Of a DNA stretch of 8,941 bases, positions 1 to 5,992 are shown piece after piece (position 1 is the stretch's first letter; every line of letters begins with the position of its first letter). Below the pieces are notes generated by a model. It was not told where the DNA came from. It saw nothing but the letters and a program-made list of their open reading frames with translations, and ran no database searches. The translations under genes and the position numbers were made by a program. The DNA lies in contig DBBK01000234.1 of NCBI GenBank assembly GCA_002292165.1, forward strand, positions 3,077 to 12,017, read 5' to 3'. The DNA comes from Brevundimonas sp. UBA986. GTDB taxonomy: Bacteria > Pseudomonadota > Alphaproteobacteria > Caulobacterales > Caulobacteraceae.

Positions 1-182
1 GCATCCCGCGCCGTATAGACGTCCAGACCGTTGGCCAGGGTGCGCTTGGTGAAGCCCAGCGGCGGCACCTCGATCCCGGCGGTCGCGGCGGCCGGCGGGG
101 CGGCGGGCGCGCCTTCGGCGAAGGCGGGGGCGGCGCTCAGGAGGGCTACGGCGGAGGCGGCGGCCAACAGACGGAACTTCAT
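1..182 (-). CDS. Exported M16-family (insulinase-like) peptidase, N-terminal part only
   Basis: Only the first 60 codons are visible; the gene runs off the left edge. The start gives a clean Sec signal peptide (MKFRLL, an Ala/Leu-rich core, then APAFA before Glu23), followed by an Ala/Pro-rich linker to about residue 38. The segment FTKRTLANGLDVYTARD (residues 44-60) matches the opening strand of M16 metallopeptidases, which typically begin with a Leu-x-Asn-Gly-Leu-x-Val pattern. The HxxEH zinc motif would lie about 40 residues further on, outside the window, so activity cannot be judged. A GGAAAG ribosome binding site lies 9 bases before the ATG. A perfect dyad sits in the leader (see 202-218). 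The export signal implies a periplasmic or outer-membrane-facing protease. The family call rests on a short motif and is moderately sure. Confidence 0.65.
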   Translation of the reverse strand, partial: MKFRLLAAASAVALLSAAPAFAEGAPAAPPAAATAGIEVPPLGFTKRTLANGLDVYTARD

Positions 183-201
183 GCGGTTTCACTTTCCGGA
201 C

Positions 202-218
202 AGGTCTGGTCCAGACCT
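202..218. promoter_or_regulatory. Perfect 8+8 dyad (operator or leader hairpin) upstream of the M16 peptidase gene
   Basis: AGGTCTGG and CCAGACCT flank a single T. The dyad ends about 20 bases before the peptidase ATG. In the peptidase transcript it would fold into a 7-bp hairpin just ahead of the ribosome binding site. No T-run follows on either strand, so it is not a standard terminator for the lipoprotein gene upstream. An operator or a leader hairpin affecting translation are both possible. Confidence 0.4.
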
Positions 219-272
219 AGGCCCGCAAGTGCGACGGGAAAAGTGACCGATCTGTAATGCAACCGCCCATGA

Positions 273-301
273 CGTCAGGCGGCGGGGCGTCAGGCGGCGG
301 G
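273..301. repeat. 14-bp tandem direct repeat at the lipoprotein gene end
   Basis: CGTCAGGCGGCGGG occurs at 273-286 and again at 288-301, one base apart. The right copy contains the stop codon of the lipoprotein gene (290-292) and codons just before it. The left copy lies beyond the stop, consistent with a small tandem duplication of the gene's 3' end. Confidence 0.7.
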
Positions 302-691
302 CGCGGTCGGCGCTGACTGGGGCGAGACCTCTTCCAGCTTGGTCCGGCAATAGGTGGCCGCGTCGACCATCACATCGTCGGGCGAGGCGGCGTAGGTCTG
401 GCGGTTCAGGGTGACCATCTGGTCGGCGAGTTCGGACTGGATGCTGTTTTCCAGCCAGGTCTTCCAGCGTGCGTGGGCGGCGTCGTTGTCCGGCTTGCCC
501 TTGTTGACCGGCAGGTCCAGCACCGCCACGCATTTGCCGCCGATCAGGTTCCAGTCGTCCGTGCCGAACAGGGTCCTGGTGGCTTTCATCGGATCCTCGG
601 CCTTGGCCGCAGGGGCCTTGGGCGCGGGGGTCGGAGAGCCGCAGGCCGAGACGGCCAGAGCGAAGGCGAGGATCGGAAGCGCGGTTTTCAT
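290..691 (-). CDS. Small predicted lipoprotein of unknown function
   Basis: A 133-residue protein of no recognised family. The chosen start gives a textbook lipoprotein signal: MKTALP, a hydrophobic stretch and the lipobox VSAC with the acylated Cys17. In-frame upstream ATGs (for example at 778) would bury this signal, so they are rejected even though the ribosome binding site at 691 is weak. After Cys17 comes a Pro/Ala/Lys-rich tether (residues 18-33), then a compact charged domain (about 34-125) with two cysteines, Cys54 and Cys115, that could pair in the periplasm, and an Ala/Pro-rich tail. No Asp follows the lipobox Cys (it is Gly), so outer-membrane sorting is the default expectation. 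The gene lies 56 bases downstream of the LysR gene on the same strand and may be read through from it. Confidence 0.75.
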   Translation of the reverse strand: MKTALPILAFALAVSACGSPTPAPKAPAAKAEDPMKATRTLFGTDDWNLIGGKCVAVLDLPVNKGKPDNDAAHARWKTWLENSIQSELADQMVTLNRQTYAASPDDVMVDAATYCRTKLEEVSPQSAPTAPAA

Positions 692-747
692 GGCGGCAGA
701 ATAGGCCGCCCCCATCATCTGGCAATGGCGTCTGGCAATCGCGAAGA

Positions 748-1680
748 TCAGCGTTTGCCGCCGGTGTCGCCGGGCCACAGCGGGCCCGCGAACCGGCCGG
801 CCAGATAGTCCATCAAGGCCGTGACCCGCGCCGGCCGGGGCCCGCCGCCGGGGGCCACCAGATGCAGGTCGATGCGCGGCAGCTCCCAGTCCGGCAGCAG
901 GATCTCCAGCCGCCCTTTCGCGATGTCGTCCCAGTGGAAGAAGTCGGGCTGTTCGGCGATGCCCAGCCCGGCCAGCAGCGAGGCGGTCAGGGCGTCGGCG
1001 TTGTTGGCGCGAAGCGGGCCGTGCGGCCGGACCATGACCTCGCGCCCGTCGGTCCTGTGCCGGAACTTCCAGGTGTTGGGCGTCGGCAGATAGGCATAGC
1101 CGAAGCAGGAATGGCGCGAGAGCTCCTCCGGGTCACGGGGCCGGCCGCGCTGGGCGATATATTCGGGTGAGGCGACCAGATGACGTTTGATGGTGCGCAG
1201 CTTCCTCGCCGTCAGGGACGAATCCGGCAGGGCCGCGATCCGCAGGGCGCAGTCGAAGCCGCCCCCGACCAGATCGACCACCTCATCCGACAGATGCAGG
1301 TCGATGGAGACGTCCGGGTGGCGGGCCAGGAACTCCGGCAGGGCGGGCGCGACATAGGAGATGCCGAAGGACATGGGCGCCGCCAGCCGCACCAGACCGC
1401 GCGGGTTCATCGACTGATCGAGGGCCTGGGCCTCGGCGGCCTCGCCCTCGGCGACCATCTGGGCGGCGCGGGCGGCCAGGCCCCTGCCCTGTTCGGTCAG
1501 GGCGAAGCGGCGCGAGGTCCGGTGCAGCAGGGTGGTGCCCAGACGCACCTCCAGCCGGCTGACCGCCTTGGACACCGTCGCCTTGGACAGGTTCAGCGCC
1601 TCGGCCGCGCCCGAGAAGGACTGGGTCTCGGCCACCTTGGCGAAGATGGCGAGAGCTTCGAGGTCAGGCAGTTTCGACAT
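748..1680 (-). CDS. LysR-family transcriptional regulator, likely controlling the pirin-doxX unit
   Basis: A 310-residue protein of normal length for a LysR-type regulator. The winged helix-turn-helix occupies about residues 7-65, with the hallmark stretch FSGAAEALNLSKATVSKAVS (22-41), then a Leu-His-Arg-Thr-Ser-Arg wing and LTEQG (61-65). A linker helix follows, then the periplasmic-binding-like effector domain (about 94-300), which opens with a Gly-Leu-Val-Arg-Leu-Ala strand. It acts in the cytoplasm as a DNA-binding tetramer and senses a small ligand, unknown here. It is divergent from the pirin gene across 135 bases that contain a T-N11-A dyad, the usual arrangement when a LysR protein autoregulates and controls its divergent neighbour. 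A weak GGA lies before the ATG. The family is certain; target and ligand are inferred. Confidence 0.95.
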   Translation of the reverse strand: MSKLPDLEALAIFAKVAETQSFSGAAEALNLSKATVSKAVSRLEVRLGTTLLHRTSRRFALTEQGRGLAARAAQMVAEGEAAEAQALDQSMNPRGLVRLAAPMSFGISYVAPALPEFLARHPDVSIDLHLSDEVVDLVGGGFDCALRIAALPDSSLTARKLRTIKRHLVASPEYIAQRGRPRDPEELSRHSCFGYAYLPTPNTWKFRHRTDGREVMVRPHGPLRANNADALTASLLAGLGIAEQPDFFHWDDIAKGRLEILLPDWELPRIDLHLVAPGGGPRPARVTALMDYLAGRFAGPLWPGDTGGKR

Positions 1681-1689
1681 GCGTATCCG

Positions 1690-1704
1690 GAAACGATGTG
1701 TTTC
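1690..1704. promoter_or_regulatory. GAAAC-N5-GTTTC inverted repeat in the LysR/pirin intergenic region
   Basis: A 15-base dyad with 5-base arms lies just upstream of the LysR start. Two further GTTTC copies are nearby, at 1671-1675 (inside the first LysR codons) and 1709-1713. The cluster could be a second operator or part of the LysR promoter. With such short arms chance occurrence is possible. Confidence 0.25.
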
Positions 1705-1726
1705 AGCTGTTTCTATTTCTGATCGT

Positions 1727-1739
1727 TAGCGGATCGCTA
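1727..1739. promoter_or_regulatory. Candidate LysR-binding box (T-N11-A dyad)
   Basis: TAGCGGATCGCTA is a perfect 5+5 dyad with a 3-base centre. It fits the T-N11-A consensus of LysR-family recognition sites exactly. It lies in the divergent intergenic region, 46 bases before the LysR start and 76 bases before the pirin start, where a recognition site serving both promoters is expected. No clear -35/-10 pair could be assigned for either gene. Confidence 0.5.
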
Positions 1740-1815
1740 TCTTGCCCTCAAGCCAGAGCGGCGGCGAGCGCGGCGGGGATGTCCCCGCCCCTGCCGGGAC
1801 CGCGGAGACGAGACG

Positions 1816-2514
1816 ATGATCGAGCGCAGACCTTTTGAATCCCTGGGCGGCGCCAACCACGGTTGGCTGAACGCCAGGCACCACTTCTCCTTCGCCAACT
1901 ACTACGACCCCAAGCGGATGAGCTGGGGCAGCCTTCGGGTCTGGAACGACGACGAGATCGCCGCCGGCTCGGGCTTCCCGCCCCACCCGCACGCCGACAT
2001 GGAGATCATCACCTATGTCCGCGACGGGGCCATCACCCATGAGGACAGCCTGGGCAACAAGGGCCGCACCGTCGCTGGCGACGTTCAGGTCATGAGCGCC
2101 GGCACCGGCATCCGCCACGCCGAATACAACGCCGAGCCGGAGCTGACCCGGATCTTCCAGATCTGGATCGAGCCGACCCGCCGCGGCGAAAAGCCCGCCT
2201 GGGGCGCCAAGCCCTTCCCCAAGGGAGACCGCGCCGGTCAGTTCGTGGTCCTCGCCTCGGGCTTCGAGGACGACACGGATGCGCTGCCGATCCGCACCGA
2301 CGCCCGCGTCGTGGGCGCGACGCTGAAGGCGGGCGAGACGGCGACCTATCCCCTGGGCGCCAGCCGCCGCGGCTATCTGGTCCCCGCGATCGGCGAGGTC
2401 GAGGTCAACGGCGTCCTGCTCAACGCCCGCGATGGCGTGGCGATCACCGACGAGGAAACCTTGACGGTTCGCGCCGTTAAGGATGCAGAGATTGTCCTGG
2501 TTGACGCCGCCTGA
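1816..2514 (+). CDS. Pirin-family protein, YhhW-like quercetin 2,3-dioxygenase
   Basis: A 232-residue bicupin of the size of E. coli YhhW. The N-terminal cupin carries the metal site: His57 and His59 (in FPPHPHADME), and His101 and Glu103 (in SAGTGIRHAEYN). These match the ligand positions known for YhhW, so a bound Fe/Cu/Mn-type metal and dioxygenase chemistry on flavonols such as quercetin are plausible. Other typical pirin signatures are HHFSFANYYDP (22-32), WGSLRVWNDD (37-46) and GRTVAGDVQVMSAG (83-96). The second cupin spans about residues 135-232 and lacks such ligands. The protein is cytoplasmic. A GGAG lies 8 bases before the ATG, and the gene ends in tandem in-frame stops, TGA TAA. 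It is divergent from a LysR gene and 76 bases ahead of doxX. The physiological substrate is unknown; many pirins serve stress or regulatory roles. Confidence 0.93.
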   Translation: MIERRPFESLGGANHGWLNARHHFSFANYYDPKRMSWGSLRVWNDDEIAAGSGFPPHPHADMEIITYVRDGAITHEDSLGNKGRTVAGDVQVMSAGTGIRHAEYNAEPELTRIFQIWIEPTRRGEKPAWGAKPFPKGDRAGQFVVLASGFEDDTDALPIRTDARVVGATLKAGETATYPLGASRRGYLVPAIGEVEVNGVLLNARDGVAITDEETLTVRAVKDAEIVLVDAA

Positions 2515-2543
2515 TAACTGGAACTAACACTGTTTCAATAAGA

Positions 2544-2567
2544 CCCGACAGGCTCACACCTGTCGGG
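2544..2567 (+). promoter_or_regulatory. 9-bp perfect hairpin between pirin and doxX
   Basis: CCCGACAGG and CCTGTCGGG flank a 6-base loop (CTCACA). No T-run follows (GCCCTCTC), so it is not a standard intrinsic terminator. It sits 23 bases before the doxX start and just ahead of its purine-rich ribosome binding site (AGAGAAAG). It could be a partial attenuator, a processing or stability element that sets different pirin and DoxX levels, or a translation-control hairpin. Confidence 0.45.
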
Positions 2568-2590
2568 GCCCTCTCAGAGAAAGAAAAACA

Positions 2591-2983
2591 ATGGCTTCCT
2601 TCAACACCGCACCCTGGGCGCCGCGCGCCCTCGCCGCCCTCCGCATCGTCGCGGGCCTGCTGTTCCTCGCCCACGGCGTGATCAAGCTGTGGGGCTTCCC
2701 GGACGGCGCCCAGCCCGGCGTGGTCCCGATGTTCAGCCTGTTCTGGATCGGCGCGATCCTCGAGGTCGTCGGCGGCGCCCTGATCATCCTGGGCCTGTTC
2801 ACCCGCCCCGCCGCCTTCGTCCTCGCCGGCGAAATGGCCGTCGCCTACTGGATGTTCCACTTCCCCAAGAGCCCGTATCCGGCCGTGAACGGCGGCGACG
2901 CGGCCATCCTGTTCTGTTTCATCTTCCTGTACCTGGCCTGCGCCGGCGCGGGCGCCTGGAGCCTGGACAGCAAGCGCAAGTAA
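2591..2983 (+). CDS. DoxX-family integral membrane protein
   Basis: A 130-residue protein with four predicted membrane helices: about residues 13-33, 46-70, 73-90 and 102-122. The family signatures are Arg18 with the following GLLFLAHGVIKLWGF stretch in helix 1, GAILEVVGGALIILGLFTRPAAF (helix 2 and loop) and the final helix after GGDAAILF. DoxX/DoxD-like proteins are small inner-membrane proteins often linked to redox stress or thiol/sulfur chemistry; the exact reaction is usually unknown. The gene follows pirin on the same strand, 76 bases downstream, a pairing common in proteobacteria, and is probably co-transcribed under the divergent LysR. A strong terminator follows. Helix limits are by eye. 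Confidence 0.9.
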   Translation: MASFNTAPWAPRALAALRIVAGLLFLAHGVIKLWGFPDGAQPGVVPMFSLFWIGAILEVVGGALIILGLFTRPAAFVLAGEMAVAYWMFHFPKSPYPAVNGGDAAILFCFIFLYLACAGAGAWSLDSKRK

Positions 2984-3009
2984 GCTGACAGCCTGAGCGT
3001 CAATGACAG

Positions 3010-3038
3010 ACGGCCCGGAGTTCGCTCCGGGCCGTTTT
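3010..3038 (+). terminator. Rho-independent terminator after doxX, UUCG tetraloop
   Basis: ACGGCCCGGAG and CTCCGGGCCGT form a perfect 11-bp stem around a UUCG tetraloop, followed by TTT. It ends the pirin-doxX unit 26 bases after the doxX stop. The M28 peptidase gene converges from the right and stops at 3047. On the opposite strand the stem is followed only by TGTCATTG, so termination in that direction would be weaker. Confidence 0.9.
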
Positions 3039-3046
3039 CGTATGCG

Positions 3047-4696
3047 CTATTTGCGGGAAGCGGCGCTGGTTTCGCGGACGCCCTCGAACTCATTGCCGGG
3101 CGTCCATCTGGGCCAGTCGGTCCCTGTCGCCAGCTCGCGGCCCACGTCATAGAGCAACTGGACGTCGGCCGCGGCGCCGGTCATGTCCCAGCCCGGCTCC
3201 CAGGCGTCGGTCGGCTGGTGATAGCGGTCGCGGACATAGATCCGGCTGGCCTCGGACGCTCCGGTAAAGCCCGCCGCCGCGAACAGGGCCGGCACCCCCA
3301 TCTTCGCCAGCGGGAAGTGGTCCGAGCGGTAGAAGGCCCCGACCTGCGGCGCCGGGTCGGCGATCAGGGTCCGGCCCTCCTTCGCCGCATCGCGCGCCAG
3401 CCGGTCCTGCAGATCGGTCTTGCCATAGCCGATGACCACGATCTCGGGCGACGGCCCGCCGGGCAGAAGCGAGTCCATATTGATGTTGGCGACCGTGGTC
3501 TCCAGCGGCACCAGCGGGTGGGCGGCATAGTAGTAGGGCCCCAGCAGCCCCGCCTCCTCGGCGGCCCAGGAGACGAAGATTTCCGAGCGCTCCGTGCGCG
3601 GGGCGGCGGCGAACAGCCGGGCCAGCTCCAGCACCCCGGCGACGCCCGAGGCGTTGTCGACCGCGCCGTTGTAGATGTCGTCGCCCTGGGCGTTGGGGGT
3701 GGCGTGACCGAAGGCGTCCCAGTGGGCGCCGAACATCACCGTCTCGTTCGGACGCGTCGTGCCGGTCAGCTTGCCGGCGACGTTGCGGGTGGTCAGCCGC
3801 TCGTACTTCAGGCCGAAGTCCATCGACATCGTGACGCCGTTCAGGGCCACCGGATGGAAGTCCGCTGTCTGGGCCTGGGCCTTCAGCGTCGCATAGTCGA
3901 GACCGGCGGCGGCCATCAGCTTTGCGGCGATCGGCTGCTGGATCCAGCCCTGGGCCTGGACCCGTTCGGCCTCGACGTTCTCGCGCACGATGTCGAAGCC
4001 GGCGGCGGTGGAGGAGTTCTGCAGCGTGGTCCAGGGATAGCCGGCGCCGGCGGTCTCATGGATGACCAGAACCCCGGCGGCCCCGCGCCGCGCCGCCTCC
4101 TCGAACTTGTAGACCCAACGGCCGTAGTAGGTCATGCCCTTGCCGTCGAACTTGCCCGCCACGGGGCTGTCGGCGGGGACCTCGAAGTCCGGGTCGTTGA
4201 CCAGCATCAGTACGATCTTGCCGCGCACATCGACGCCCTTGAAGTCGTCCCAGCCGCGCTCGGGCGCCGTGACGCCATAGCCGACGAAGACCACCGGCAC
4301 GTCGGTCAGGCTGATGCGCGAGACCGGCCGGTGGCTGCCGACGATGATGTCGGTTCCGCGATTGAAGGTCAGGGCCTCGCCGCCCGCCTTGGCGGTGAGA
4401 ACGGCCGGACCATCCTGGAGGAAGCGGTTGATCGGCACGGTCTGGAACCAGCCGCCGTTGTCGCCCGCGGGCTCCAGCCCCATGGCCTTGAACTGGTCGG
4501 CGACGTAGTTCACCGCTGCCTCTTCGCCCGGCGTCGTCGGGCCGCGCCCGCCCATGGCGTCGTCGGCCAGGGCCGCGATGTGGGCGTTCAGCCGGGCCGG
4601 ATCGATGTGCTGGGCGTCCTGCGCCATGGCCACAGAGGCGGCGCTCGCCAGCAGCAGGGCCACGGCGGAAACAGTGATCGATTTATGCAGGGGCAT
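3047..4696 (-). CDS. Secreted M28-family zinc aminopeptidase with a PA-type insert
   Basis: A 549-residue protein with a Sec signal peptide (MPLHKS, hydrophobic core, cleavage near AMA-QD at about residue 26). Mature residues from about 30 are followed by a protease-associated-type insert (about 130-290), then the M28 catalytic domain. Zinc-site residues are visible: His325 and Asp327 in FGAHWDAFG, bridging Asp347 in VDNASG, the general base Glu380 and ligand Glu381 in WAAEEAG, Asp408 in NINMDS, and the last His493 in RYHQPTD. The conserved SDHFPLAKMGVPALF segment (458-472) is also present. The complete set implies an active two-zinc exopeptidase that trims N-terminal residues from peptides in the periplasm or outside the cell. 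Specificity cannot be read. The start has a poor ribosome binding site but is fixed by the signal peptide. A 38-codon gene lies 83 bases upstream on the same strand. Confidence 0.95.
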   Translation of the reverse strand: MPLHKSITVSAVALLLASAASVAMAQDAQHIDPARLNAHIAALADDAMGGRGPTTPGEEAAVNYVADQFKAMGLEPAGDNGGWFQTVPINRFLQDGPAVLTAKAGGEALTFNRGTDIIVGSHRPVSRISLTDVPVVFVGYGVTAPERGWDDFKGVDVRGKIVLMLVNDPDFEVPADSPVAGKFDGKGMTYYGRWVYKFEEAARRGAAGVLVIHETAGAGYPWTTLQNSSTAAGFDIVRENVEAERVQAQGWIQQPIAAKLMAAAGLDYATLKAQAQTADFHPVALNGVTMSMDFGLKYERLTTRNVAGKLTGTTRPNETVMFGAHWDAFGHATPNAQGDDIYNGAVDNASGVAGVLELARLFAAAPRTERSEIFVSWAAEEAGLLGPYYYAAHPLVPLETTVANINMDSLLPGGPSPEIVVIGYGKTDLQDRLARDAAKEGRTLIADPAPQVGAFYRSDHFPLAKMGVPALFAAAGFTGASEASRIYVRDRYHQPTDAWEPGWDMTGAAADVQLLYDVGRELATGTDWPRWTPGNEFEGVRETSAASRK

Positions 4697-4779
4697 CAGA
4701 CGGACTCGGCAGCTGGTCGGGGATGGGCGAACCCTGCCCCCCGACGGCCGTCGTGTCGACCTCTAACGCCCTGAATCGG

Positions 4780-4896
4780 CTAGACCGGAGCGGTCATCCA
4801 GCCGATGGCGCCGGCCGTGCTGACCGCGAAAACCACCACGCCCAGAGCCGTCGCGATGCGGCCGTTGCGGGTGACGAAATCCAGAATGCTGCCCAT
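4780..4896 (-). CDS. 38-residue single-helix membrane protein (small ORF)
   Basis: The ATG is preceded by a strong ribosome binding site, GGGGAG, 6 bases upstream (near 4903-4908), the best in this half of the window. The product has a short amphipathic start (MGSILDFVTRNGR), one hydrophobic helix (about residues 14-34, IATALGVVVFAVSTAGAIGW) and the tail MTAPV before TAG. Arg10 and Arg13 before the helix suggest the N-terminus stays in the cytoplasm. No family is recognised. It lies 83 bases ahead of the M28 peptidase on the same strand and 154 bases after the RNA methyltransferase stop, so it could lead a transcript that includes the peptidase. An overlapping ATG in another frame lacks such a binding site and gives a less natural protein. 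Function is unknown. Confidence 0.7.
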   Translation of the reverse strand: MGSILDFVTRNGRIATALGVVVFAVSTAGAIGWMTAPV

Positions 4897-4945
4897 GACA
4901 ATCTCCCCGGGCGCATGGCGACACGGAACGGGCGTTTCGGCAAGG

Positions 4946-4960
4946 TCAACAAAGCGTTAA
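4946..4960 (-). promoter_or_regulatory. Possible CtrA-like box upstream of the small membrane-protein gene
   Basis: On the minus strand this reads TTAA-N7-TTGA, one base off the TTAA-N7-TTAA box bound by the cell-cycle regulator CtrA in Caulobacterales. It lies 50 bases before the ATG of the 38-codon gene, a plausible promoter position, and the same stretch contains TTGACC as a possible -35. One mismatch in a short motif leaves a real chance of coincidence. Confidence 0.25.
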
Positions 4961-5050
4961 CGCCCTGATTTCGCGCGATTGTCACCGGATGGGCGCAATT
5001 GCGTCGCCGGCCCTCACGTGCGCGGCGAATTCGCCAGCGGTTCGCAGGCG

Positions 5051-5851
5051 TCAGGTGCGTGTCAGTTGATGCAGGGCGATGGCCGACGTCGCCGCGACGT
5101 TCAGGGAATCGAAGCCCCCGGCCATGGCGATGCCCACCGCCCGGCAGCGGTCGATGATCGCCCGGGGCAGGCCCGGTCCTTCCGATCCCAGCAGCAGCGC
5201 CCGCCGTCCGCCGGGCCGGAGCGCCGACAGGGGCTCGATCGCAGAGGGCGTCAGGGCGATGACCTCGAACCGCGCCGCCTTCAGGGTCTCGACCAGCTCC
5301 TCCAGCGGCAGGGGGCGCGGGCACGGCGTGCGCAGCACCGCCCCGACCGAGACCCGGATCGATTTGCGATAGAAGGGGTCGCCGCAACGGTCGTCCAGCA
5401 GCACCGCCCCGGCCCCGAAGGCCGCAGCGTTGCGAAACAGGCCGCCGATGTTGTCGTGGTTGCCGATGCCCTCGGCGCAGACGACCACCGCGTCGTCGCC
5501 CAGCCGGTCCAGCACCACGGATGCCTCTTCCGGCGCGGGCTTTTCGCCGAGCGCCAATATCCCTCTGTGAAGGGGGAATCCCGCCACCGAATCGAGCACC
5601 GCCTGGCTGGCCGCATAGACCGGCATGTCGGCGGGCGCGGCGGCGATGATGGGCTCCAGCGCCGCGATTCGCTTCTCGGCCAGCAGTATCGAGCGTGGCC
5701 GGCACAGGCTGGCGGACGAGACCAGATTGCGCAGCACCACCTCCCCTTCGGCGATGAACAGCCCTTCCCGCCCGGTCAGGTCGCGCTCCTTGATATCGCG
5801 ATAGGCGGCGATCCGGGGATCGTCCGGGGCCTCGATGGAAATGATGCGCAT
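5051..5851 (-). CDS. SpoU/TrmH-family (SPOUT) RNA 2'-O-methyltransferase
   Basis: A 266-residue protein with the usual two-part layout: an N-terminal substrate-binding part (about residues 1-110, including GLFIAEGEVVLRNLV) and a C-terminal SPOUT knot domain (about 118-266). The three SpoU motifs are present: motif 1 NHDNIGGLFRNAAAFG (131-146) with Asn134 and the catalytic-type Arg140, motif 2 LLLGSEGPGL (219-228), and motif 3 GFDSLNVAATSAIALHQ (246-262). Motif 1 has His where many members have Pro after the first Asn. The enzyme uses S-adenosylmethionine to methylate a ribose in tRNA or rRNA; which RNA cannot be told. The start is fixed by the IISIEAPDDPRI opening, with a weak GGGG before it. 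It is divergent from tRNA-Asn, 66 bases away; no functional link is implied. Confidence 0.93.
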   Translation of the reverse strand: MRIISIEAPDDPRIAAYRDIKERDLTGREGLFIAEGEVVLRNLVSSASLCRPRSILLAEKRIAALEPIIAAAPADMPVYAASQAVLDSVAGFPLHRGILALGEKPAPEEASVVLDRLGDDAVVVCAEGIGNHDNIGGLFRNAAAFGAGAVLLDDRCGDPFYRKSIRVSVGAVLRTPCPRPLPLEELVETLKAARFEVIALTPSAIEPLSALRPGGRRALLLGSEGPGLPRAIIDRCRAVGIAMAGGFDSLNVAATSAIALHQLTRT

Positions 5852-5867
5852 GGCCCCACATTAGCCG

Positions 5868-5897
5868 TTGCAAGACGCGCGAGGCCACTGCTATACG
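5868..5897 (+). promoter_or_regulatory. Promoter of the tRNA-Asn gene
   Basis: TTGCAA (5868-5873) and TATACG (5892-5897) form a -35/-10 pair with an 18-base spacer. The -10 region GCTATACG (5890-5897) also resembles the Caulobacter housekeeping -10 consensus GCTANAWC (6 of 8). It ends 20 bases before the mature tRNA 5' end, a normal distance for a tRNA leader. Confidence 0.55.
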
Positions 5898-5917
5898 CCC
5901 GCCTCCCGAGCAGATGT

Positions 5918-5992
5918 TCCGCAGTAGCTCAGTGGTAGAGCAGCCGACTGTTAATCGGCTGGTCGTAGGTTCGAATCCTACCTGCGGAGCCA
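5918..5992 (+). tRNA. tRNA-Asn (anticodon GTT)
   Basis: A complete cloverleaf: acceptor arm TCCGCAG/CTGCGGA, D stem GCTC/GAGC, anticodon stem GCCGA/TCGGC around loop CTGTTAA with anticodon GTT at 5950-5952, 5-base variable loop, T stem GTAGG/CCTAC with loop TTCGAAT, discriminator G5989 and encoded CCA (5990-5992). All stems are perfectly paired, so it should be functional. Its 3' half is a typical target for site-specific integration; no second copy of that end is visible in the window. Confidence 0.98.

Noticed and set aside
2501..2530. TTGACG / TAACAC as a separate doxX promoter
   Set aside because: The -10 matches only 3 of 6 positions and the -35 lies in conserved pirin codons; co-transcription with pirin is simpler.
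4742..4753. Palindrome CGACGGCCGTCG upstream of the M28 gene
   Set aside because: It has no loop and no T-run, and short GC palindromes are common in DNA of this composition.
3218..4774. 518-codon plus-strand frame opposite the M28 peptidase
   Set aside because: It is an antisense shadow in GC-rich DNA; the minus-strand frame has a signal peptide and a full zinc site.
5024..5035. Palindrome GGCGAATTCGCC after the methyltransferase stop, as a terminator
   Set aside because: It has no room for a loop in a full stem and no following T-run on the minus strand.
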